DNA of 64,000 nt from Pyropia yezoensis (GCA_009829735.1 CM020619.1:21471366-21535365); one strand, 5' to 3'. Positions 20,893 to 31,944 are shown, counted from the stretch's first letter. Program-made: numbers and translations. Notes: generated by a model from the letters alone, not told the origin.

Positions 20893-21870
20893 CGACCGTC
20901 GCTGTCGCCGCAGCCGCTGCCGCCGCCGCGGCCGCCCCCATCCCCGCCGTCGCCGCCGCCGCAGACGGTGGTGACGGCCAGGCGGCCGCCAACCACGCGG
21001 CCGCTGAGGCCGTACCGGCGGTAGTGGCCGCCGCACCCCCGCCTGCCCACGCGGTGGACGTCGCCATCCCCATACGCGTCGTGGTCTCCCCGCATGTCCA
21101 CCCACACCATCTGCCGGGGGTGCACCGCCGTCCTTCGCCTCCCACGCGGCAGCAGTGGCGGCGGCGACAGCGACGGTCGCGGCGTCCTCCCACTCCCCCC
21201 CCCCCCCCCCCCCCCCCCGCCGCCGCTGACGAGGATGACGATGACGATGACGGTGGCGGCGGCGGCGTCGGAGGCACCCCCCACGAAAACGCCACGACCG
21301 CCGCGTAGGTGGCCCACTTGGCCTCACTGGCAACGTTTGCGACAAGGTCCACACCCACCACCCCCGCCGCGGGCGCAATGGGCGCCGCCACCCCCCCCGT
21401 AAACGACTGGAGGGCGGTGCGGATGGTATGGCGCCGCCGGCGGTGGCGGCGGTGCCGCCACCGTCGCCGCCGCGCCACCCCGCCCCCTCTCCGCCGCCCC
21501 TGTGCATGTGCACGTCTGTGATGTGGAGGAGGGTGGCCCAGCCGGGCGGCGCGTGGCGCCACACCCCATCGGCCGCGAGCGCGTCGGAAATCGGGCCGGG
21601 CATCGGCGGCAAGGGAGCAGCGGCCGCGGCGGCGGCGGCCGTGCCGTCCCCCCTGGTGGCCGCCGCAGAAGGGGGGGGGGGGGGCGCCACCGCCGCCGTC
21701 CACAACTTGTCGCCGACGGTGGACGCCAGGGTGGCCACGTAGAGGAGGAGCTCCGCCGCGGGGAGGAGGCGGGCAACGACGGGTGGGGGGGCACAGCTTT
21801 GTGCGCATTGGGGGGGGGGGGGGGTAAGGTCGGCGGGAAATGGAAGGGTATGGTGACGCCGCCGCGGCGC
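19137..21870 (-). CDS. TMEM62-like metallophosphoesterase, frame-broken (possible pseudogene)
   Basis: Family-diagnostic blocks appear in order on the minus strand but in three frames. A hydrophobic N-terminal part (LLLYVATLASTVGDKLW, ~21760-21710) is followed by metal motif I LLHITDVH (~21525), a motif II region VVGVDLVANVASEAKWATYA (~21355-21300), motif III VDMRGDHDAYG (~21100), the GHLHT motif (~20770), LVLVTNPGG (~20600), SSHVRVLVWRG (~20535), and a beta-sandwich-like segment with HLDGRYLSMVVSLPSSPLHL (~20280). This order matches TMEM62-type proteins: a lumenal phosphoesterase plus Ig-like domain, then membrane helices. Motifs II and III are degenerate (VDL for GD; GDHD for GNHD). The second frame change falls at a 24-C run (21195-21218). 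An 86-bp tandem duplication (about 19839-20011) further disrupts the 3' part. Both ends are approximate. Confidence 0.6.
19839..20011. repeat. 86-bp tandem duplication
   Basis: Two copies, offset by 86 bp, share GCGCGCCCACAAGA and GGCAGCGGCGGCAAAGGC blocks with few differences. Because 86 is not a multiple of three, it shifts the frame of the overlapping minus-strand gene. Confidence 0.75.
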
Positions 21871-22099
21871 GCGGAGCAGCGAGCGACGGCGGGAAACACG
21901 AAAAGCGCAGGCGAAGGCACAGGGAGTGGTGGCGGGGAAGGGGACGGACGACAGTCCTATCTGCATTCTGGTTGCACTGTAACGACCCTTCACGCCACAA
22001 TGAACGCCGGTCAGCTGCGTCGTCCGCCGCCTCGTCATAGTCGTGCTGGCCGCGTACGCCTCCGCAGCCCGCCTGGTCCACCCGTCATCCGGCCACAAG

Positions 22100-22560
22100 T
22101 CTCGCCTGTGGCAGCGCTGCAGCACAGAACGTGCCAATCAACGGCTCACTGACGTTCCGATCCCCCGCCCCCCTCGCGGCTCTTCTTCGCCGCCCTTCCT
22201 GCCCGCTCTCTGCAGCCAGCCACGCGCCTACCAAGACGCTCAGATCCCCCCTCACTTGCTACCGTGTGCTTTGGTGGCTGCCTTCGTTTACGCCCGCCTG
22301 TGTCAGCTCCTACGGTTGCGGCCGCAGCCGCTTCCGCTGCCGCAGCCGCAGCCGCAGCCGCTTCCGCAGCCGCTGCCGCAACCGCTGCCGCAGCAGCCGT
22401 CTCTGTCGCCGCCGCTGCCGCAGCCTCCGTCTCTGTCGCCGCCGCTGCCGCTGCCCGCCATCGCTGCTGCGGCGTTGAGTTGTTCGACCAACGATGACAG
22501 GGGATGCCGGTGGAGGCAGTGGACTGGGCGGAGGGGGGCTGAGACGGGGCGTGTGATGCC
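22100..22560. other. Ala-coding trinucleotide-rich flank of the gypsy insertion
   Basis: CTGCCG/CAGCCG repeats at 22310-22460 encode an Ala/Ser run on the plus strand and Gly/Ser-type text on the minus. This flank, interrupted by the retroelement, is the likely 5' neighbourhood of the YHYH exon at 32149; no defined exon could be placed. Confidence 0.35.
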
Positions 22561-22565
22561 GTGAG
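22561..22565. repeat. Target-site duplication GTGAG, left copy
   Basis: GTGAG immediately precedes the left LTR and recurs at 31945-31949 after the right LTR. Confidence 0.9.
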
Positions 22566-23034
22566 TGTGGCAGTATTGACCCCCAGGTAGGGGGGCAACA
22601 CGTGCCATGCACGGGGCGGCAGGCCACTAGCCTGATCCGTTCCTCCCCCTGCATTTGGGTCCATATTCCCTAAGTTTGGGATAGTTAGCTTAGTAGTAAA
22701 TCCAACTTGGATTTGAGGGTTTTCTGCATTTATCGTCTTGAATTTCCGTGTGGCCCGGTGGGCAGGTGCTGGGGTGGGAGATTCTGAGTGGCGAGATTCT
22801 GAGGGGACCCTGGGGGGATAAGGGGAGGGACAGCGGGGCTTGGCCCTGCGTCCCCGTCCCGACCAAGAAACTGTTGGACCACACACCATCCTCTTGTTTG
22901 TCTGTGGGGGGTTTGCCCCACAACAGGGACAGAGTGTGTGCGACTTGCACTTCTTCCGGTTCGCCCGACACGGGAGGCAGCCCTTGTACACCGCCCCAAC
23001 TTGGGTGTCGTGTGTGCAAGTGGTTTTTGCCACA
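22566..23034 (+). repeat. 5' LTR of gypsy element
   Basis: It is 469 bp, begins TGTGGCAGTATTG and ends TTTTTGCCACA. It matches 31476-31944 except at four sites that I counted. It should carry the element's promoter. Confidence 0.95.
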
Positions 23035-23036
23035 TT

Positions 23037-23055
23037 TGGTGGAGCAGCAGGGGAC
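23037..23055 (+). promoter_or_regulatory. Candidate primer-binding site
   Basis: TGGTGGAGCAGCAGGGGAC starts two bases after the 5' LTR and begins with the TGG complementary to a tRNA CCA end. I cannot name the tRNA. Confidence 0.5.
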
Positions 23056-23153
23056 AGAGGTAAACTTTACCTCCGGGGGCACCCGGGTGTAGGGGGCCCT
23101 CTGTCTCAGAGGAACGGTGGACTTGGACCGTGTCATACGGATCGTCAGCCAAC

Positions 23154-25100
23154 ATGGCTAGTTCGGACCTCCCGTCGTCCGGGGAGTACACGGGTGACGC
23201 ACGTACTTCAGTGCCTTTGAATACTGGTGAGACACAGGTGGGTTTACCTGGGGTCGCAGAGGGACTAGAGGTCCCTCAAGCCAGCAGGACTGGAAGTGCG
23301 GGCGGGCAACAGGCCACCCCGACTCAGTCGGGAGTTCACTCGGGTGACACTTCTGATGTGGGTGGGCCGAAGTCTGTCCACCGTGTGGTACACTCATCGG
23401 GAACGTCCCAAGGGGTGAGGACTGTCCCCGCGGGTTCCACTCGGGTTGGAGCCAACTTTGGCTTGGAGCCGTCGCCAACTAGGCTTTCGGAGGACGGCGG
23501 ACCTCCGTTGGTCGGCGATGGGCTCGCGCCCATGCCCCCGGTTGAGACCCCTGAGGAACATGGTTACCCCTCAGGTGGACTCCCGGAGGCGGACCGAGAC
23601 TCAACTGGAGTCGTCAATCCACTCCTCGCGGAAACTGTCCGTCGGGAGGCGACCAATGTGTTGCGGTAGACTTTGCCGGACCTGGTGGTCACGATGACGA
23701 ATACTATTCTGAATCAGATTGTGGCGAGTTTGCCAGATAGCCTTAATGTCCAGACCGGATCGGGGCTTTCGAGCCCGCAGGCGCAGGGGGAATCCCTCCT
23801 GACGCCTACCTCTGGTCGCCCCGAACAGGGGGCGACACTTGTGACTCCCAACGAGGGAGCCACACCATGCTCGGTGGGGCGTACGCCCTTCATGGGGGAG
23901 TTCCCCCCGGAAACGCCGGCGGCTACACCAAGCGCGCCGCGCCGGACTACAGGCACTGAGGGTGAACTTACCCCAGTGCCACAGCGGCTGTTCCCTCAAC
24001 GTGAGGTGCCGCCCAAGATCCAGGTAGCCAACCCGGTCTATCAGAGGATCTTTGACTGCGAGACCTACGCCCTCCACAACAAGTCGGTGGCGTATGGTCC
24101 TGACCAGGCCCGAGCCATGGGCCGTGCCAAGAAGAATGCACTTCACTCTTTTGGGCACAAAGCGGAGTGGGATGGAACTCCCCCCCTCTGTGTCTTTGAG
24201 TTCCTACGTCGTTTCACAAAAGCCTGTGACGACAATGCCATAAGTGAAGGCATGGCTTTCTACATGCTACAGGAGTTTACGAAGGGAGACCTGCGGACAG
24301 AACTTATGTCCGTCATGCCCAGCTCCTCAAGTGGAGGCGCTGGTGAGGTGACGTCTCATTTGGAGCTCGTCAACTGGTTGTTGAGAGCCATGGTTGATGA
24401 AGCGGCGCTGGCTTCTCAAGTCGAGGAGTTTACGCAAGCCCATCAGGAAGAGGCGGAGGACGAGTTGTCCTTTGCGGAGCGAGTCCGTAAGCTCAACAAT
24501 CTTTGTGGGTTCCTTCATCCACAAGCTGTGGTGAAGAGTCGGTTTGTGGAGGGGCTCCATTGGTCAGTCCGGATGGAGACCCGGGAGCATAACTCTGCCC
24601 GGGCGACCCTGGCCGAGTTGGCTAGGTTCGCCTACCGCAGAGGCGAGGCCTAACGCAAGTTGCGGGAGGAACAACGCCAGGAGCGTCAGTCCGAGTTGGC
24701 CAAGGAACGGGAGGAGGCGCGCCAGGCCAGAGAGTTGAGAGAGGCACGCCGTATCCGCAAGGAGAGGGTGGTAGCTGCCGTGGGAACTTCCCAGGGTATC
24801 CCTTCGTCTTCCCCAGTTGGGAAGACCCCTCCGGGAACTGACAATCGATGTTGGAACTGCAACTCCGATGGACACTGGGCATATGATTGCCCCAAGTTGA
24901 GTAAACGCATCCAACAACTTGTTAGGAATGCGAGTAAGAAGTCGGCTACGAACGAAGTACGTTCACGCCGCGAGGGTGGGTCTCGACCGGTGGTGGCGGT
25001 CGCCACACCCTCGGCGAAGGGGGCGGACACGTCGTCCTCGGACTCGTCGTCTTCCCCTTCGTCCTCAGATTCGGACGCCAAGTCAGCGGGAAACGAATGA
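23154..25100 (+). pseudogene. gag: Gag of gypsy element, interrupted by two in-frame stops
   Basis: This is the structural polyprotein. The first ATG (23154, MASSDLPSSGEYTGD) opens a frame continuous to 25100 apart from TAG at 23667-23669 and TAA at 24651-24653, with no indel. The N-terminal third is polar. The middle (~24000-24640) is a capsid-like helical region, with FEFLRRFTKACDDNAISEGM and a C-terminal LCGFLHPQAVVKSRFVEGL. A charged coiled coil follows the second stop, then a CCHC zinc knuckle CWNCNSDGHWAYDCPK (~24850) and a Ser-rich tail. Both stops are one C-to-T change from Gln codons. The gag terminator TGA overlaps the pol ATG (ATGA at 25097). Three partial products would be made without readthrough. 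Confidence 0.85.
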
Positions 25101-28100
25101 CCGTTGGAGCTGGTCGTCCGAAGCTCACAACGGCAACCTCGGCCAAGTGGGTCAAGAGGACGAATCAACCGTGCCGGATACTGCAGCGACCTAAGGGAGT
25201 CCGCCCATTTCGGGTAGGACTCCCCAGGAACGTAAACCCACGTCGGGTCATCGCGGTGCTGACGGGTGAGAACTTCCAGGTGGCTGGACGGGTGCAACTT
25301 GCCCCCGGCCGCGCCTGTTGTGCCCGTATCGTACTGGATACCGGGTCAGGAGCCTCCTTGATACGCAAGTCGCTATTATCAAAGGAGATGAAGCTCCAAC
25401 GCTGGAAGTCTAAAGCTGACCATCTGATCGATATCAGTGGTGGGGTACTTCCCATCGTTAGTGCCGTGACCCTACCAACTAGGATGGGGACCCATGAGGT
25501 CGATGTGACCTATGGTGTAGTTGAGAATATATCGGTACCCCTGCTTCTGGGTACCCCTTATGTCGTGACACAAGTGCCTTTGATTTGTGGCCCTGAGTAC
25601 TGGGTCAAGTTGATGAATGGGGAGACTATCCCCATCCTTGGTAAGGGAAAGTCTGTGGCTCCTGTGACAGTCTCACAGTCGAATCCTGGTTGCTCTGTGA
25701 GGGAAGGGTTTACTGCTACCCTGCGTTTAGCCCGTAAAGTCACGTTGCCCCCCAACTCGGTGGCGCACATTGATGTTGTAACTGATTATACGGGGAACGG
25801 GTTGGTGCACCCTTACCCCCGTCTTGCTCGCAAGCACCAAGTGCATGTTGCCCTTGGCACGATGGACTCCAAAGCCGGAGTCCCGTGGAGGATCCAGGTG
25901 ATGAGCCTGAGCTCGTCGCCCAAGTACTTCAAGTCGGGAGCCAAGTTCGGCTATATCGACCAACACGAGGGACCGGTAGTAGCGGTCACGCTCAACGCGG
26001 GCGCAAGTAGCGACCCGAAGTCCGGAAAGGAGAAGCATCAAGCCAAGTCGACCGCCTCTCCTCGGCCCCATGTGAACATGGAGGGTGTTCCACCCAGGTT
26101 GAGGGTTCAAGTTGAACGCCTCTTGGACCAATAGCACAAGTTGTGGGATGGTCAATTGGGACTCATGAGAGCTACCCAACACCGGATCGAGTTGAAGCCC
26201 GGTGCACCCCCTATACGCCAACAACCGTATAGGGGAGGACCCCGTTCAAGGGCCCTCGTTAAGGAGCAAGTTGCTCGCATGGAGGCCCTCGATGTGATCG
26301 AGGCCAGTAACGCCGAGTGGGCGAGTCCGGTGGTTATCGTCCCCAAAGTTGATGGGACCCCCCGGTTCTGTATCGACTACCGTAAGCTCAACGAGAGCAC
26401 GGTGAAGGACAGTTATCCCCTACCTAGGATGGACGATTGTCTGGACTCTCTGGGGGAGGCGAACGTGTTCTCTACCCTGGACTGTAACGCGGGGTACTGG
26501 CAAATTCCCATTGCCCCGGAGGACAGGCACAAAACTACCTTTACCTGTCACTGTGGTACCTACCAGTGCAAGCGTCTACCGTTTGGTCTGTGTAACGCGC
26601 CGGCAACTTTCCAGCGCGCTATGGACATGATTCTGGCCGGAGTACGGTGGCAGATCTGTCTCGTGTACCTAGACGATATCATTGTGTTCTCCCGAAGTCC
26701 GGAGGAACACATTGGCCATCTTGGCCAGGTGTTCAGGCTACTTGCTGACGCCGGTGTGTCTTTGAAGGCGAGTAAGTGCCACCTCTTCACTCAAGAGGTG
26801 GAATACTTGGGACATGTTGTCCGTCCGGGGCGTCTCAGTGTCAACGAGAAGAACTTGAGGGCCATCCGTAAGGCTCAGTACCCCCGGACTCAGACCCAGA
26901 TGAGGAGCTTCCTCGGGATGTGTAACGTGTACCGACGTTTCACCAAGGGCTTCGCCAAGGTGGCGAAGCCGTTGAATGAGTTAGTGATCTCAACGCTACC
27001 GAAGAACCTGCCTCCCCCAAGTCGGGTGGAGCAGGAATCCTTTGAGACTCTTCGGGACGTTCTGCTGAAGCCCCCTATCCTGGCTATTCCCAGGTTGGGA
27101 GGCCACTACATCCTGGATGTGGATGCTAGCTACGACCAACTTGGTTGTGTGTTGCTTCAGCAGCAGCCGGACTAGGAGTACTTGCCGGTGGGATACTTCA
27201 GCAAGGGGCTGAACTCGGCCGAGAAGAACTACGGAGTCACCGAGTTGGAAGGACTCGCAGTGGTATGGGCGGTGACGTCACTTCGTCACTACCTAGAGGG
27301 TGAGAAGTTCCTCATCCGCTGTGACCACCGCGCGTTGCAGTTCATCTTTAAGACGGACTGTACGAGCACTCGTCTCAATCGGTGGAGGGTGCGACTGGCA
27401 CCCTTCAACTTTGATATTGAGTACCGACCTGGCAGGCAACATGCCCTTGCCGACGGCCTTTCTCGGGTACCTACCGAGGGGCTGGACACTAACCCAGTCG
27501 ATGAGGACATCCCCATCGTGGGGGTAGTCACGCGCTCGGGTCAGGTGTTGAACCCCGAGGCGCCAGGGAACAAGAAGCACTTGCCCCTGTCCCTGGACGA
27601 GGTGGTGAAGGCCCAGGCCGAGGATCCCTTCTGCAAGTTGCAGAGAGATACACTGGATACAGTGGCGGAGACGCGGCTCTTTCTGGGGGACGATGGCCTC
27701 CTCATGAGGAGGGGGGTATTCCAGGGGACCGAACAACTTGTCGTCCCCGCATCCCTCAAGGACAGTATCCTTGAGAGGGAGCACAACGCTCCCACGGGTG
27801 GACACCTGGGGTCTAGTGAACTGTACCAGACCCTGAGGACCAGGTACTACTGGCCGTCCATGGTGGTGGACATCTACAGTTGGGTGGCTGCCTGCACAAG
27901 TTGTGCACAGAACCGTCTGATGGAACGGCGGCCTACTACGGCTATGCTATTGTTCCCGGCCAAGGAGCCCTTTGCCGCGTTGGCGATGGACATCCTTGGG
28001 CCACTGCCAGTGACCGAGGAGGGCAACCAGTACCTCCTGGTCATCTGTGACCGCTTCACGAAACTTACGCGAGCGATCCCACTGGCAGAGATCACGGCCA

Positions 28101-29080
28101 TGTCGGTCGTGTCAGCCTTCCTAGATCACTGGGTTGCCGCGTATGGCATTCCGGATGGTACACTATCGGACAATGGACCGCAATTTGCGTCTGTACTGTT
28201 TCAGGGAGTGCTGGATATGTTGGGGGTTAAGGCAAACTATGCTACCCCCTACCACCCGCAAACCAACGGGCAGGTGGAGCGATTCAACAAAACTATTGTT
28301 CGGCAGCTGCGCCACTATGTGAGTGAGCATGTGAAAACGTGGGACCAATACATTTCTATTCTTACCACTGCCTACAATTCGCAGGTTCACTCATCTACCG
28401 GGGAAGTACCCCTCGCTTTTGTGACCCCCCGACGCGTGCGGTCTATTGCCGTGCGGCAGCCGCTCCCAACTAGGGAGGATGGTGGCAGTACGCCTACTCC
28501 TACTGAGAGTAAGGCGGAGCTCGCTGCTAGGCTTGAAAACCTCATCCCTAAAGTCAGGGCTGAGATGGACAAAGCACAAAAGCGCTACAAGCGTACCTTT
28601 GACAAAAAGGTGCGCAATGCTAAGCATGTCCCCGAGCAGGGTGACTGGGTGCTGGTACACTCACACACCCCAACTGGGGGTAAGTTGGTATTCGAGACGA
28701 AGGGGCCGTACCAGGTCCTTCGTACTGATGGGCGGCGCTTCACCATCGAAAGTGACGATGGGGTCCGCACAGTGAACGGACAGGACGTGGTCAAAGTTGC
28801 ACCACCGCCTGCAGGCGACCCAGCTTGGGCGCGTGCGTTGGAAGCGTGGCGCCTCCCCTCGCTGCCTGCGGCCAATCAGGGCCCACAGGAGTACGTGTTC
28901 GATAAGTTCATCGACCACGGCTGGGATGAGGACACTGACCGCCTCATGTTGAGGGTGCGTTGGTTCGGCTACAAAGCCAAGGATGATACGTGAAAGTATG
29001 TGGAGGACCTTCCGGCTGAGAAGGTCCGGGCATACTGTGCCCGGAATGAGATAGACCCTAACAGCCCTCCCTCAACGTGA
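25097..29080 (+). pseudogene. pol: Pol of gypsy element, interrupted by three in-frame stops
   Basis: Pol is in the -1 frame relative to gag, starting at the overlapping ATGA. Domains in order: aspartic protease (VLDTGSGASLI, ~25340); reverse transcriptase (VIVPKVDGTPRFCIDYRKLN, LPFGLCNAPATFQ, YLDDIIVFS at ~26670); RNase H (ILDVDASYDQLG, then TELEGLAVVWA and CDHRAL); integrase with an HHCC zinc finger (~27790-27910) and a DDE core (MDILGPL, SDNGPQF, PQTNGQVE); and a chromodomain-like tail (EYVFDKFIDHGWDE). Stops are TAG 26132-26134 (between protease and RT), TAG 27173-27175 (inside RNase H), and TGA 28991-28993 at the chromodomain's conserved Trp position. The frame is otherwise continuous for 1,328 codons. 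No active polyprotein is expected unless the stops are read through. Confidence 0.9.
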
Positions 29081-29191
29081 GGGAAGGCCGAGTAACAGTG
29101 CCAAGAGAGTGCTTCAAGTCGAAGTGGTACGCAGAGTGGCTTTTAACTACAGCCCTAACCCTCACACTCTCAAAACCAAGGCAACTGCCAA

Positions 29192-31135
29192 CTAGGCATG
29201 CATGCTAGACTCTCCAACCCCACGGCCCTCGCCCTCACGTGGAGGCGAGCGGCGAGACCCACGGCGATAACGCTCCCCACCAGTCGGCGGGGCCGGCGGC
29301 TCCAAGTCGGAACCGCCGCGCCCCTCACGGTCGCGCAAGTGGCGACGACCGCGGCTGCCCTTCTTTTTAGTCTTGCGCGCAAGTTGGCGACGCAGACGCC
29401 GGACCGACTCCGACTCTGACGGAGTCGAGGACTCCGAGACGGAGTAAGACAACTCGTCTTCCGACACGGAGGGAGAGCGCCGCGAGTGTCGGCGACGACG
29501 GCGAGGAGGCGAGTATGCCCGGCTCGCGCGACGTTTGCCACGCCCAAGTGGGGCTGGCTGGGGCATAATAGCCCCAATGCGAGCCAACTCGGCCGTCATA
29601 AACTCCGCCACCGACTCGCAACTCGCGGTCGCCACTGCAGTACGAACGCGCTCCTCAAGTTGAGGAGTCTCGGAACTTTGAAGGGTTGCGGTCGACGCGG
29701 CCAACCAGGAAATGGTGCGCACCAACGTGGTGATCATCATCTCTGAGGTTAGAGGCGTGGGCGGTAACACCAACTTGGGGTATACCGTCAGGAGGGTGGC
29801 CCCCAAGTTGGGGGACACCGGGGTGGACGACTCAACGGCCACGCTAATCGGGAAGTCCCCGTGCGGCTGGTAGGGGACAGGAGGAAGCGGAGGGGCACGC
29901 CGAGGTGGCGGGACCCGGGTGTAACTGCGACCCCGACTTGGGGCCCCCGCAGTGGGTTGAGTCATATGGTCATCATATGAGGGCACGGCCATAACTATGG
30001 GCTTGTACGGGGGTGGCGCAGTGTGGCGATCCACTCCCGGGGCATACGGGTAGTCCCCGATGCCCAACCCCTCTCGTAGGACCACACGGCCGTCGTGAAG
30101 TTCACGAGCGATCCACACGAACTGGCGAAGTGCGCCATCGTCCTTGGGCCCACGAGTGGGGCGGCGCAACTTGTGCTCAATGCTCTCCCACTCGATAAAC
30201 TTGTGGAGGCGGAGCATCTCCTCAAGTAGAGTGAGTTGTCCTGATGAGCACCCCTCAGCAACTAGCTGAGGGGTGAGCTGTTCCAAACCTTGGATAAGCC
30301 GGAGGGGGAGATGCCAGAGCATCCCCCGCCGCTGAACACAAGACACCCAGGTCGACATGACCTCGAGGAGCCACTGGGTGGCCAACATGGCCCACACCAG
30401 GTGATCAGGGCCAGCCGTCAACATGACGGAGCCGAAGTGGTCAAGCAACCGTGGCAGCAACGCCGGGAACCCGTAGGGGACCTCTACTTGAGGCCACCAC
30501 TCTGGCTTCTTCGGATAGTACTGCTCCTTCCTGGCAGCAGACTGCTGAGGAAACTCAAGTTGAGCCGAGGTCACCAAGTAGGGACCTCGCCGGAAGTCCT
30601 TCTCCATCCGCACATCAATGTGATGAGTGTGCGGATCGGCCTCGTGAAGGTACGGGGGGCGAGTTGCCACAGCGTCCCACGTAAAGGTCGGCAAGTCGCC
30701 GGGACCCGGGATAGTTCCCCCGCGGTCCACCATGGCCTTCGCACGCTGTACGTCTTCGACCTCCTCGTCGTCCAGGAAGGCAAACTGGTCCGTCCTGAAG
30801 CCGGCAGGGAACCCGATCCTACGGGGATCCTTCTCCCGTAGGCGGTCCCATACCCGACCCATCGCTGCGCCAAGTCGGCCACAGCGAAGAACAGTCAACC
30901 CCTCCTCATAGAGAGGCCAAGCGGGGTAAAACCACCGCCCCAAGGCCTCACGCGGGACAACTTGTCCCGCCTCCGGGGGAGATCCCGCCGTCAACCCAAA
31001 GCCGGGTGACGCGGGAGTCCCATCCCCCGGAGCGATCGCGGAGCCCCCGCCGGAAGTCCCGGCGGGCGCTGCACCGTAGGAGGTGTCCTCCATACGCTCG
31101 TCGAGAGAGTCCGTCTCCACTCCCGGGGTCGCCAT
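29192..31135 (-). CDS. Intact antisense ORF inside the gypsy element
   Basis: On the strand opposite gag-pol, an ATG at 31135 (MATPGVETDSLDERMEDTSY) opens 647 uninterrupted codons ending 111 bp from the end of pol. Composition is that of a real protein. An acidic N-terminus is followed by an ordered central domain (GRWFYPAWPLYEEGLTVLRC, PDHLVWAMLATQWLLEVMST, LRLHKFIEWESIEHKL). A Pro-rich linker, a helical segment (MMITTLVRTISWLAASTATL) and an Arg/Ser-rich basic tail (RRRRRHSRRSPSVSEDELS) complete it. No known domain was recognised. Extra antisense genes between pol and the 3' LTR are known in some plant gypsy elements. That it stays open while gag-pol has five stops suggests different selection or decay history. 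The RS-like tail suggests nuclear or RNA-associated function (inference). Confidence 0.75.
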   Translation of the reverse strand: MATPGVETDSLDERMEDTSYGAAPAGTSGGGSAIAPGDGTPASPGFGLTAGSPPEAGQVVPREALGRWFYPAWPLYEEGLTVLRCGRLGAAMGRVWDRLREKDPRRIGFPAGFRTDQFAFLDDEEVEDVQRAKAMVDRGGTIPGPGDLPTFTWDAVATRPPYLHEADPHTHHIDVRMEKDFRRGPYLVTSAQLEFPQQSAARKEQYYPKKPEWWPQVEVPYGFPALLPRLLDHFGSVMLTAGPDHLVWAMLATQWLLEVMSTWVSCVQRRGMLWHLPLRLIQGLEQLTPQLVAEGCSSGQLTLLEEMLRLHKFIEWESIEHKLRRPTRGPKDDGALRQFVWIARELHDGRVVLREGLGIGDYPYAPGVDRHTAPPPYKPIVMAVPSYDDHMTQPTAGAPSRGRSYTRVPPPRRAPPLPPVPYQPHGDFPISVAVESSTPVSPNLGATLLTVYPKLVLPPTPLTSEMMITTLVRTISWLAASTATLQSSETPQLEERVRTAVATASCESVAEFMTAELARIGAIMPQPAPLGRGKRRASRAYSPPRRRRRHSRRSPSVSEDELSYSVSESSTPSESESVRRLRRQLARKTKKKGSRGRRHLRDREGRGGSDLEPPAPPTGGERYRRGSRRSPPREGEGRGVGESSMHA

Positions 31136-31456
31136 GGCTCTCCCCAAGTTGGGGAGAGACGCCCTGGCTACAGCGGCACGAGACCCGCCTCGAGTTGAGG
31201 GGGACTCGGATCGTGGGTAGACGGGTGGCCTCCCCAGCGTGGGGCGGCCCCGTGGAAGGTGAAGGGGAGGTGGTGGTGATGGTGAAGTGTGAACCGAGGA
31301 GAGCAAGCTGCCGAGTGGGCAAGCTTGAGGAGAGGGGCGGTCAAGGTGACCGCCTCCACATCCGCGTTACGTACTCAAGGGGGGGGACAGCAAGTCGCGC
31401 CCCCAACGCCGAGACGTGCGTTTACGCACCCCCTCACAGGGCCGACCGGGTCGGTC

Positions 31457-31475
31457 GGAACTGAGGAGAGGGGAG
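31457..31475 (+). promoter_or_regulatory. Polypurine tract of gypsy element
   Basis: The sequence just upstream of the 3' LTR (GGAACTGAGGAGAGGGGAG) is almost pure purine, as expected for the plus-strand primer. Confidence 0.75.
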
Positions 31476-31944
31476 TGTGGCAGTATTGACCCCCAGGTAG
31501 GGGGGCAACACGTGCCATGCACGGGGCGGCAGGCCACTAGCCTGATCCGTTCCTCCCCCTGCATTTGGGTCCATATTCCCTAAGTTTGGGATAGTTAGCT
31601 TAGTAGTAAATCCAACTTGGATTTGAGGGTTTTCTGCATTTATCGTCTTGAATTTCCGTGTGGCCCGGTGGGCAGGTGCTGGGGTGGGAGATTCTGAGTG
31701 GCGAGATTCTGAGGGGACCCTGGGGGGATAAGGGGAGGGACAGCGGGGCTTGGCCCTGCGTCCCCGTCCCGACCAAGAAACTGTTGGACCACACACCATC
31801 CTCTTGTTTGTCAGTGGGGGGTTTGCCCCACAACAGGGACAGAGTGTGTGCGACTTGCACGTCTTCCGGTTCCCCCGACACGGGAGGCAGCCCTTGTACA
31901 CCGCCCCAGCTTGGGTGTCGTGTGTGCAAGTGGTTTTTGCCACA
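31476..31944 (+). repeat. 3' LTR of gypsy element
   Basis: It is 469 bp and near-identical to 22566-23034. It is followed by GTGAG at 31945-31949, the right copy of the target duplication. Confidence 0.95.

Larger units (their letters stand above)
22566..31944 (+). mobile_element. Full-length Ty3/gypsy chromovirus-type LTR retrotransposon
   Basis: The 9,379-bp element has 469-bp LTRs (TG...CA ends) differing at four positions by eye (about 0.9%) and a GTGAG target duplication. Inside are a possible primer-binding site, gag, pol in Ty3 order (protease, reverse transcriptase, RNase H, integrase) with a chromodomain-like C-terminus, a polypurine tract, and an antisense 647-aa ORF between pol and the 3' LTR. 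The low LTR divergence indicates recent insertion, yet gag-pol is split by five in-frame stops with no frameshift in either gene. Confidence 0.95.

Noticed and set aside
22146..23033. 295-codon minus frame covering the 5' LTR
   Set aside because: It lies within LTR sequence, is repeated at the 3' LTR, and is explained by the retroelement.
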